This document shows, piece after piece, positions 41,363 through 47,961 of a DNA stretch of 47,961 nt (the first letter of the stretch is position 1; every line of letters begins with the position of its first letter). The notes below the pieces were generated by a model. It did not search any database. It worked only from the letters and a program-made list of their open reading frames with translations, and was not told the DNA's origin. Source of the stretch: an uncultured Porphyromonadaceae bacterium (lineage in GTDB: Bacteria; Bacteroidota; Bacteroidia; Bacteroidales; Muribaculaceae); assembly GCA_947175215.1 (NCBI GenBank), contig CAMWLR010000012.1:1-47961 (forward strand), given 5' to 3'. The translations under genes and the position numbers were made by a program.

Positions 41363-42337
41363 TTACTCTTTCTCGATGAGATATTCGACTTCGGGTGTAA
41401 GCAATCGCGCGCTCTTGTAGTATGGGGGCACACCGAGCAGCCTGACATGCAGGCTCTTTGTGTCGGGTGTGATATCGTCATAGTCAACGACAGCGCGCAA
41501 GGGGCAGTTGCTTGACGAGTATGTGCTTTTGGGTAGGAGGTATGTTGCCTCGACAACGGCGGGGAATGGTATCAGACGTGTGCCGCGAGGGACATTGACG
41601 GTCTCTATCTGTAATTTTCGCGTCTTAGTGACAAGCGGCTCGATAGGGAATGTTACCTTGACTTTAGAGGGGACAGCTTTCATACCGTCGGGGACGACCA
41701 GGCTCACCTCGACTGTGGTGGTATCCGAGAGGTCTGACAGGGATATGGGTGATGTCATCAGTTCCTTGATCTGCAGGCGGCTCTTGTCGTTAGAGTACAG
41801 CATCACAGAGTCTGATGAGATAATGGGGGCTCCGAAGGCTTCGTATTGGGGCTGTGTGGTGATGTCGGCATCGACGATCACTCTGACGGGCAAACCGGGA
41901 TTGGTGGTGTAGTAGAGGTGGAGCGAGTCAGGACGCACGGCTACAATAGAGGCACTTGTGCCGAATATGCCACGCAGGGCCGAATTGAGTTGTGCCTCGG
42001 TCAGCAGCAGATAGTTGTCGGTCGTGCGTGAGAAATCGGCATATCTGAGTTTTAGCACAGGGTCAGCTCCCCAGGCATATTTCATCAGTGCTGATCCCTT
42101 ATCCTTGACGGTGACGTTGACAGTGGGGACATTCCCCGATATAATTGTCACATTCTTGGGGAATCCCTCAAGTCGCAGCGGTATACGGTAATCTTCCTGA
42201 ATCTCGTCATTAAGTGCCATGAGAAACCAAAAAACGGTCGATATACATAGAAACACAAGGAAAGTGAGGACGTTGCGCCCGGTGGTGGTGCGCAACTCCT
42301 CAGCTATCTTGTTATAATATTTTTTGTAATCGACCAT
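41363..42337 (-). CDS. YbbR-domain (CdaR-like) membrane protein
   Basis: A 324-residue inner-membrane protein: a cytoplasmic basic N terminus, one transmembrane helix (about 22-40, LTFLVFLCISTVFWFLMAL), then extracellular beta-rich YbbR-type repeats (IPLRLEGFPKNVTII, and VNVTVKDKG). YbbR/CdaR proteins regulate diadenylate cyclase in Gram-positives; no cyclase gene is in this window. The start is set at the ATG at 42337; the frame reaches to a TTG at 42349. It abuts coaE (adjacent stop and start) and lies 47 bp after yajC. Confidence 0.83.
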   Translation of the reverse strand: MVDYKKYYNKIAEELRTTTGRNVLTFLVFLCISTVFWFLMALNDEIQEDYRIPLRLEGFPKNVTIISGNVPTVNVTVKDKGSALMKYAWGADPVLKLRYADFSRTTDNYLLLTEAQLNSALRGIFGTSASIVAVRPDSLHLYYTTNPGLPVRVIVDADITTQPQYEAFGAPIISSDSVMLYSNDKSRLQIKELMTSPISLSDLSDTTTVEVSLVVPDGMKAVPSKVKVTFPIEPLVTKTRKLQIETVNVPRGTRLIPFPAVVEATYLLPKSTYSSSNCPLRAVVDYDDITPDTKSLHVRLLGVPPYYKSARLLTPEVEYLIEKE

Positions 42338-42384
42338 TTCTGCTATCAATAGCTCATCACGCCGGTGATGAGATCTGGGTAGGA

Positions 42385-42714
42385 TCAGGCGTCTTTCTTG
42401 GTGTTCTCGGTCTGCTGCTGTGCATCTGCGGCAGAGGGGTAAACCGAACCCTTGTCGATGCGCAGCACGGTATTGTCAGACACTGAGATCAGGAAGCTGT
42501 CATCCTTTATCTCCTTGATTTTGCCATAGATACCGCCTGCGGTGATGATGTTGTCACCTTTCTTGAGTGATTCGCGGAATTTGCGGATCTCTTTCTGTTT
42601 CTTCTGCTGGGGACGGATCATCATGAAGTAGAACACCAGGATGAGGGCTACGATCATGATAATGCCCGAGTAGTCGGCGCCGGCTGCCTGTAGGAGAACG
42701 AGGTTGTTAATCAT
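42385..42714 (-). CDS. yajC: Preprotein translocase subunit YajC
   Basis: Small membrane subunit that associates with SecDF at the translocon. In 109 residues: one transmembrane segment (about 15-35, SGIIMIVALILVFYFMMI), then the family signature RPQQKKQKE and the cytoplasmic basic domain GDNIITAGGIYGKI. The polar C terminus (QQQTENTKKDA) is typical. It lies 52 bp after nusB and 47 bp before ybbR on the same strand. Confidence 0.95.
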   Translation of the reverse strand: MINNLVLLQAAGADYSGIIMIVALILVFYFMMIRPQQKKQKEIRKFRESLKKGDNIITAGGIYGKIKEIKDDSFLISVSDNTVLRIDKGSVYPSAADAQQQTENTKKDA

Positions 42715-42766
42715 TGGATTATTGATTTTAATTATTAAAAGGTGTGATTGTGGCTAAATGGGGTTA

Positions 42767-44197
42767 TTATTTGTTGAGTTTCCCCCCCTCTTTGAGGTGG
42801 TTGATGATCGAGAAGAGCACACCGTTGATAAACTGGCCGCTACGTGCCGTCGAGTAGTAGTTGGCGATCTCGATATACTCGTTGAGAGTCACGGGGATGG
42901 GGATGGTGGGGAAGTTAAGCAGCTCTGTGATAGCCGCGATCAGTATGACGATGTCTGTAAAGGCGAGTCGCTCGGGATCCCACTGCGAACCGTCGATAAA
43001 CTTGTCGATGTAAGTGCGGTATTCCTCACGGTTGTTGACGGCGTCGATAAAGAGCTGTGGGCCGAAGTTGGCGTCATCCTCATTCTTGTATATGGGTAGC
43101 AGCTCAACCTTGCCGTTGTCGGCGTTGGCCATCTGACGTATGGTCTTGAGTGTGAAAGTACCCATCACGGCCAGGTCATCGTTCCAGTAAACCGACTTGT
43201 TTTCCATCCCTTCGGCCAGCGCATCAGAGGGGAATATTACGTTTTTGAGGAGCTGACGCCACAGTTCACAATCATCCTGATATGTGACTGCGGGTGTCTC
43301 CATATACTCCTTATATATATCGCTGTGGCGGACAGCATCGAGGAGTTCCTTAAGCATGAAATATTCGCCGTCCCAAGCTATGGGGTGTTTCTTGACATAT
43401 TCGGCAATCTGATCAGACTCGCGTATGGCCTTGACGTATCGGTTGTCGATAAAACGGGTGTCGGGGTTGAGTTCCTCGGGTGTCGGGCAATATTTCTCTT
43501 TGGCTGCCTCAATGCGCTCGGCCTCGAGATCGGTCAGATAGCAGGGGAGAAGCAACAGTGAGACATAAAGCTCATAGGCTTTCTCAAGTGAGTCGTTGAG
43601 AGCCTTACGGGCTTGTGTGAGCGATGTGCGGGTGTCAGAGAAATTGTTGAGGGTGTCGATGGCCATGTTGAATGCCTGACGGAAACCGGCTGATGTGAAC
43701 TCGCTGTTCTCACGGGCTTTCTCAAGCAACACTGGGTCTTTGGCCAAAACGGTGGCAAGCAGCACTGTCCAGAGCTTAACGTCATCGGCCAGGGTCTTCT
43801 TTCCCTTTTTCTTGCGGTAATCGGCGTATATCGATGACTCGGTGATGGCGCGGTAGATTCCTTGCAGAGCATCGTCAAAACTGTCGATCGTGGGTGAGCC
43901 TTTGCCTATCAGCTCACGTATTGCCAGATCTGAGGCCAATGCGTTGGCCAGGGTTGTACCTGCGAGCATATTTGACTCGCGCAGGGTATCGAGAGATGTG
44001 CGCAGATTGCCCGGTTTGACCTTGCATCCCGAGAGCTGTAATATCATCAGCAGCAGGTCGAGGTAGAGGGAATAAGCGTAACGCGCGTCACGGGTATTTT
44101 TCTCCGGTGCGCTCTCGATATGGAATTCACTACGGGTAAGCAGGTAGGCGTAAAGCATCTGCACTACCTTGATACGTATTAAAATTCTGTTGATCAT
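42767..44197 (-). CDS. nusB: Transcription antitermination factor NusB, enlarged by an internal duplication
   Basis: NusB binds boxA RNA with S10 and prevents premature termination in rRNA operons. The start MINRILIRIKVVQMLYAYLL and the C-terminal RNA-binding half (LAFTDIVILIAAITELLNFP, TLNEYIEIANYYSTARSGQFINGVL) are typical of Bacteroidetes NusB. The protein has 476 residues; the ones I recall from Bacteroides are about 308. The extra length is explained by a repeat: residues about 36-197 resemble 202-367 (AYSLYLDLLL versus KAYELYVSLLLL; SSIYADY versus HSDIYKEY; KLWTVLL versus ELWRQLL). An ATG at 44230 gives 11 more residues, but the MINR start aligns better with the family. Confidence 0.9.
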   Translation of the reverse strand: MINRILIRIKVVQMLYAYLLTRSEFHIESAPEKNTRDARYAYSLYLDLLLMILQLSGCKVKPGNLRTSLDTLRESNMLAGTTLANALASDLAIRELIGKGSPTIDSFDDALQGIYRAITESSIYADYRKKKGKKTLADDVKLWTVLLATVLAKDPVLLEKARENSEFTSAGFRQAFNMAIDTLNNFSDTRTSLTQARKALNDSLEKAYELYVSLLLLPCYLTDLEAERIEAAKEKYCPTPEELNPDTRFIDNRYVKAIRESDQIAEYVKKHPIAWDGEYFMLKELLDAVRHSDIYKEYMETPAVTYQDDCELWRQLLKNVIFPSDALAEGMENKSVYWNDDLAVMGTFTLKTIRQMANADNGKVELLPIYKNEDDANFGPQLFIDAVNNREEYRTYIDKFIDGSQWDPERLAFTDIVILIAAITELLNFPTIPIPVTLNEYIEIANYYSTARSGQFINGVLFSIINHLKEGGKLNK

Positions 44198-44250
44198 CAG
44201 TTGAAAATGTTCTGCGGTCACGGAGCGCATACGCCTCTCCGTTTGGTCGG

Positions 44251-44258
44251 CAAAGTTA
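44251..44258 (-). promoter_or_regulatory. nusB promoter, -7 element
   Basis: TAACTTTG on the minus strand, 53 bp before the preferred start. GTTG (44280-44283) lies 21 bp upstream as a poor -33. Confidence 0.5.
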
Positions 44259-44297
44259 CAAAAAATTTGTCAACAATATCAACGCGCTGACGGTTTT

Positions 44298-45170
44298 TTA
44301 TTTCGCAGTTTCAGTTTCGGGTGATTCTGAGAGTGCCGCGGTGCGTGCCATCTGGTCGCGAGCTACCTGTAAAGTCGCCTCGAGACGTTGACGCTCAACG
44401 GCCAGCCTACGTGCCTGTTGCACAGCCAAGGCATATGCGTAAGTATCTGATAATGCAGCGATTTGGGCAGGGGTTAGTTTTATCTGCCGGTTGGATTTGC
44501 CACGCAGGGTGAGTGTCAGGGGCGCGTCGTGGTGGAGCGTGGCGAAGTGACCTATGGTATCGCTCTGGGCCGGCGAGAAAGTGATGATCTCGCCGCCGTC
44601 TACGCGATAGTTGCTCTCGCCGTCATATGGTACTGAGGGGGTCTGGGCCGATGCGCCTGCTCCTGAGAGCGAGACAGATGTGTGAGAGATGGCTCGGTTG
44701 GCCGATGAGACGATATAAAACTCGCCGATCTCAGAGACACGCCCCTGGATACCGGTCGATGACATGAAAGCGGGGTTGTAACCCTCAGCGGCTACCCAGT
44801 GTCCCTCGGGCATCTGCGGGGTTTTGATCCACTTGAGCCTCGGTTTGAGTTTGTCTGCCTCGACTTTGCTAAGGGTCATGAGAGAGTCGTTGGTCGAGAT
44901 TTTAAGCAGAGTGGCTTTCTCGATGACTTGAGGACGCAGGGCCATCCCTTCGCGCTGTATTGCGATCTCTGCGGGGTATGCCCGTTGCAGAGAGTCGAGC
45001 AGCTCGGTGGCGAGTGTGTAGTTGGCCGAGGCGTAAGCATCAGCTGCCTGTTGATAGAGTTCAGAGGCAGGTGATGAGGATTTGTCGCCCGAACAAGAGG
45101 CGATCATCAGTGCCACACCCGACGGCAGTGTGCAGAGTGAGATAATACGGATCAGTAATTTATGGTTCAT
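44298..45170 (-). CDS. Putative lipoprotein with TPR-like N terminus
   Basis: A 290-residue protein of unknown function. Counting from the ATG at 45170, a lipoprotein signal ends in LMIASC (Cys26). A helical segment (about 37-70, SELYQQAADAYASANYTLATELLDSLQR) resembles one tetratricopeptide unit. A beta-rich middle (about 110-230) follows, then a helical basic C-terminal stretch (YALAVQQARRLAVERQRLEATLQ). The longer open frame up to 45251 would add 27 polar residues that destroy the signal, so it is rejected. It starts 19 bp after the RelA/SpoT stop, so it is cotranscribed with it. Confidence 0.72.
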   Translation of the reverse strand: MNHKLLIRIISLCTLPSGVALMIASCSGDKSSSPASELYQQAADAYASANYTLATELLDSLQRAYPAEIAIQREGMALRPQVIEKATLLKISTNDSLMTLSKVEADKLKPRLKWIKTPQMPEGHWVAAEGYNPAFMSSTGIQGRVSEIGEFYIVSSANRAISHTSVSLSGAGASAQTPSVPYDGESNYRVDGGEIITFSPAQSDTIGHFATLHHDAPLTLTLRGKSNRQIKLTPAQIAALSDTYAYALAVQQARRLAVERQRLEATLQVARDQMARTAALSESPETETAK

Positions 45171-45189
45171 GGGGTTAATGTTAGGGGTG

Positions 45190-47460
45190 TTATCTTGCCC
45201 GGGTGATATCCTTGACACCCTTGACTGTCTTGATTTTGCGGATGAGAGCATCGAGTGCCTGGTTGTCCTGCACTCCCACGGTCAGATGACCTTGGAAGAG
45301 GCCGTCGTTAGAGTCGATCGAGATCGCTCGCAACGATACGTTTTTCTCTTTATTTATTATCGAGGTGATGTTGGTGACGATGCCGATATCATCATGGCCG
45401 ACCACGCGCAGGGTCGCCCCCATCTGTGATCCGATCTTACCTGACCAACGGGTGGTGATCTCACGGTAAGGGTAGCGGGCGCGGATATGGTTGGCGTTGG
45501 GGCAGTCTGTGCGGTGTATCTTGATCACACCCTCGGCTGAGATAAAGCCAAACACGTCATCGCCGTAGATCGGGTTGCAGCATTTGGCAAACTTATAGTT
45601 GATACCCTTGAGGTCGTTGCCGATGACGAGGACATCATCGTTTGACGAGGTTGTGTCTCCATCTTCACCCTGAGCTGTATGCAGGTTAAATTCCTCGGCT
45701 GATACACGCTCGGCATGAGACTCATGGCTGTGTGACTCAAAGGTGGTGTACCGCTCCATGACATCGTTGACATCGAGCCGCCCCTCGGCGATCTCGTTGA
45801 AGAAGTCTGACATATTGCGGTAACCCATCTTCTTGACCAGACGGCTAACGGTGGCCTCCTCAAAGTCTATCTTGCGGTTTTTAAGGCGGCGCATCAGCAT
45901 CTCGCGACCTAACTCGGCAGATTTGTTCTGACGTTCCTTTATGGTCTGCCTGATCTTTGTGCGGGCCTTTGAGGTGACGACTATATTTATCCAGTCAGGT
46001 TTGGGTGTCTGATTGGCTGAGGTCTGTATCTCGACGGTGTCACCGCTGCGCAGGCGGTAGGTGAGTTTCTCGTTCTTGCCGTTGACCAGTCCGCCGGTAC
46101 ATTGGCTGCCGACATTGGTGTGGATGTGAAAGGCGAAATCAAGCAGTGTGGCCCCGGCCGGGAGACGGAAGAGGTCGCCACGCGGTGTAAAGACAAACAC
46201 CTCCTTATCATAGATGTCCATCTTGAAGTTGCGCATCAGTTCGATCGGGCCCGATTCGGTGTCCTCGAGGATATCGCGTATCTTGTTCATCCACGTGTCG
46301 AGCACCTCTTCGCTCTTAATTCCTTTATATCGCCAGTGTGCGGCCAGACCTTTCTCGGCCACCAGATCCATGCGGCGGGTACGTATCTGCACCTCGACCC
46401 ATTTTGAGTCGGGACCGGCCACCGTGATGTGGAGTGACTCGTAGCCGTTGCTCTTAGGCACGGATATCCAGTCTTTCATACGCGATGGGTTGGGTTGATA
46501 CATATCGGTGACTACCGAGTATGCCAGCCAGCAGTCGCTCTTCTCTTTCTCGGGAGGGGTGTCTATAATGATGCGGATTGCAAAGAGGTCATAGATATGA
46601 TCGATGTCGTTTTTCTGCTTTTTGATCTTGTTCCATATTGAGAAAATCGACTTGGTGCGTCCTTTGATCTCAAAGTTGAGACCGAGTGCCTGCAGCTTTT
46701 CGCGCAGTGGGGCGATGAATGTGGCGATATATGCGTCACGCGAGTTCTTGCGCTCGTTGAGCTGGCGGGCAATGTCGGTGTATGTCGCCCGGTCGGTATA
46801 TTTGAGCGACATATCCTCGAGTTCTGATTTGATGGCATAGAGTCCCAGACGGTGGGCGAGCGAGGCGTAGAGATAGTTTGACTCGACGGCGATGTCGCGC
46901 ACGAGCCGTTCGGCCGGATGATGGTTGATGAGTTTCATCAGCACCAGGCGGTCGACGATCATGATGATAATCACGCGGATATCATCGGCAAACGCCATCA
47001 GCAGACGACGGAAATTCTCTGACTCGGGGGTTGTGCCGCGCGCATAGAGGCTCGACACTTTTAGCAATCCCTTTACCATCTTTGCGATATCAGCGCCCCA
47101 TTGCTCCTCGATCTGCTGTAATGTCATGAAATTGTCATCACACAGACGATAGAGCAACATCGCTATGATGACGTTGCGGTTGGGACTGACGCGACGGCAA
47201 AATGCATCGGCGTTTTGCAAGGCGCGAATAAGGCTGCTGAGCCCGAACCGGTCGCGTGGATAGACCCCTTGACGCGCACCGCGCGTGATCACCTCTCTGA
47301 GTCGTCTGTCTGCATCGGGGTCAGAGATCTCGCGGGCCGAGCGGCACAGCGACCGGTATAGTGATGGGAGCGAGGCTAATTCGGCTTTGTTAAGCAGATT
47401 TGCCTCGCATATCGAGTCGATGGGGTCGGCCATCTCTTTAGTGTTAGTCTTATCATCCAT
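45190..47460 (-). CDS. relA: RelA/SpoT-type (p)ppGpp synthetase with degenerate hydrolase domain
   Basis: Stringent-response enzyme of 756 residues. Numbering from the ATG at 47460, the N-terminal HD domain lacks its signature: where hydrolases have LLHD, this has LLYR (Tyr104, Arg105), so hydrolysis is unlikely. The synthetase domain is intact: GRTKS at 267-271, Asp291 in DLFAIR, SNGYESLH near 337-344, and Glu356 in VEVQIRT. The TGS domain (VFVFTPRGDLFRL) is next, then a zinc-finger-like KCCNPIYGD and a C-terminal ACT domain. The layout is E. coli RelA-like. The open frame reaches a TTG at 47490. It has a perfect promoter and precedes a lipoprotein gene by 19 bp. Confidence 0.93.
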   Translation of the reverse strand: MDDKTNTKEMADPIDSICEANLLNKAELASLPSLYRSLCRSAREISDPDADRRLREVITRGARQGVYPRDRFGLSSLIRALQNADAFCRRVSPNRNVIIAMLLYRLCDDNFMTLQQIEEQWGADIAKMVKGLLKVSSLYARGTTPESENFRRLLMAFADDIRVIIIMIVDRLVLMKLINHHPAERLVRDIAVESNYLYASLAHRLGLYAIKSELEDMSLKYTDRATYTDIARQLNERKNSRDAYIATFIAPLREKLQALGLNFEIKGRTKSIFSIWNKIKKQKNDIDHIYDLFAIRIIIDTPPEKEKSDCWLAYSVVTDMYQPNPSRMKDWISVPKSNGYESLHITVAGPDSKWVEVQIRTRRMDLVAEKGLAAHWRYKGIKSEEVLDTWMNKIRDILEDTESGPIELMRNFKMDIYDKEVFVFTPRGDLFRLPAGATLLDFAFHIHTNVGSQCTGGLVNGKNEKLTYRLRSGDTVEIQTSANQTPKPDWINIVVTSKARTKIRQTIKERQNKSAELGREMLMRRLKNRKIDFEEATVSRLVKKMGYRNMSDFFNEIAEGRLDVNDVMERYTTFESHSHESHAERVSAEEFNLHTAQGEDGDTTSSNDDVLVIGNDLKGINYKFAKCCNPIYGDDVFGFISAEGVIKIHRTDCPNANHIRARYPYREITTRWSGKIGSQMGATLRVVGHDDIGIVTNITSIINKEKNVSLRAISIDSNDGLFQGHLTVGVQDNQALDALIRKIKTVKGVKDITRAR

Positions 47461-47533
47461 AGCGCGCCTCTGTGGAGTTATATATGCCAAATCGCCCGCG
47501 CCGCTGATGGCAGCCGGGTGTTATAGTTGTTGG

Positions 47534-47564
47534 CAAAATTACTAAAAACAGATATAAAATCAAA
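47534..47564 (-). promoter_or_regulatory. relA promoter
   Basis: TTTG (47561-47564), a 19-bp spacer and TAATTTTG (47534-47541) on the minus strand: full consensus. It is 74 bp before the preferred ATG. Confidence 0.7.
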
Positions 47565-47573
47565 ATGTTTGTG

Positions 47574-47961
47574 TCAGACGGTGACGACGATTTTACCCAT
47601 CTGACTCCGTTTTTCAGCCATAATGGGTGCGTCAGAGATGCGGTCAAGTGTGAATTGAGTGGCAATAATGGGGCGGATATTTCCGCGCTCTATCAGAGTG
47701 ATCATCTCCGTGACAGCAGCCTGTGTGGGATAATTACTGTAAAAACCGGTGAGATATATACCTGAGGGTATCTCTTTTATCGGGTCGAAATTTTTTAGCC
47801 CGTAGACACCGCCCAGCAACCCGGTATGGCAGACGATACCATGGTAAGCTGTCACGTGCAGAGATTCCCTTAAAGTCAATGCTCCGATGAGTTCGAGCAC
47901 CTTATGACGCGAGTTCGGGATAAGGACCGCTATAAAAAATTGAATCGGCAGCTTGAAAAAG
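47574..47961 (-). CDS. Zinc-type alcohol dehydrogenase / quinone oxidoreductase, C-terminal part (cut by window edge)
   Basis: The 3' end of a gene whose start lies beyond the window. The visible 129 or so residues fit the nucleotide-binding half of a zinc-dependent medium-chain dehydrogenase: RHKVLELIGALTLRES, then TVCHTGLLGG-like GIVCHTGLLGGVYG, NFDPIKEIPSG, then a C terminus EKRSQMGKIVVTV. The GTG at 47898-47900 is an internal valine codon and not a start; the frame stays open to 47961. Substrate and full length cannot be read here. Confidence 0.72.
   Translation of the reverse strand, partial: FFKLPIQFFIAVLIPNSRHKVLELIGALTLRESLHVTAYHGIVCHTGLLGGVYGLKNFDPIKEIPSGIYLTGFYSNYPTQAAVTEMITLIERGNIRPIIATQFTLDRISDAPIMAEKRSQMGKIVVTV

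Noticed and set aside
1-47961. Mobile elements, phage genes, rRNA operon or plasmid functions
   Set aside because: No transposase, integrase, terminal repeats or rRNA signature was seen.

Overview
The window looks like chromosomal DNA of a member of the Bacteroidales, most likely a Muribaculaceae-type gut bacterium; the genus is inference. Supporting signs are: promoters of the Bacteroidetes form TTTG-N19-20-TAnnTTTG in front of many genes; three large secreted proteins with C-terminal type IX secretion (T9SS)-like sorting domains; a serine palmitoyltransferase of the Bacteroides sphingolipid type; a small histone H1-like protein; a DUF2851 gene; a long-form NusB; and the order nusB-yajC-ybbR-coaE. 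There is no phage, insertion sequence, CRISPR array, rRNA operon or plasmid gene. This is mainly housekeeping DNA with a few secreted accessory proteins.

Layout. 1-7.6 kb: trpS (-) and fba (+) are divergent. They are followed by a tight + operon, holA / TPR-PD40 protein / cstA / PHP phosphatase. 7.6-12 kb (-): a four-subunit 2-oxoacid:ferredoxin oxidoreductase operon (ferredoxin, alpha, beta, gamma), then a conserved small protein and a Gly/Asn/His/Pro-rich secreted protein. 12-18 kb: a + lipoprotein gene, the - operon glyS-lemA-FKBP lipoprotein, and a PIF1-like helicase. 18-22 kb (-): two secreted proteins, one with four beta-sandwich domains of the choice-of-anchor J type. 22-29 kb (-): a 58-residue histone-like protein, glutaminase, threonine ammonia-lyase, the electron-bifurcating NfnB and NfnA subunits, tRNA-Leu(UAG) and serine palmitoyltransferase. 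29-35 kb (-): a 1098-residue secreted GH13 amylase with duplicated starch-binding modules and an M3 peptidase. 35-38.3 kb (+): thioesterase, dprA, nucleoside phosphorylase and an acetyltransferase. 38.3-48 kb (-): a TetR regulator, DUF2851, coaE, YbbR, yajC, nusB, a lipoprotein, a RelA/SpoT-type synthetase, and the 3' end of a zinc-type dehydrogenase cut by the window edge.

How they fit together. The oxoacid:ferredoxin oxidoreductase makes reduced ferredoxin. NfnAB can combine ferredoxin and NADH electrons to make NADPH. Threonine ammonia-lyase supplies 2-oxobutanoate plus ammonia, and glutaminase supplies glutamate plus ammonia. Together this is a coherent anaerobic amino-acid and redox set. 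The amylase and the sorting-domain proteins are extracellular.

I did not find a clear new multi-gene system. The most distinctive observations are: an internal duplication that enlarges NusB to 476 residues; a helicase promoter embedded in the terminator of the operon before it; a 9-bp tandem repeat array that can pair with an upstream inverted copy between ilvA and glsA; a dyad just downstream of the tetR promoter; a RelA/SpoT protein with a broken hydrolase HD motif; and a tRNA-Leu with an acceptor-stem mismatch. Several start codons were moved to ATG where the longest open frame began with TTG or reached back through a promoter.
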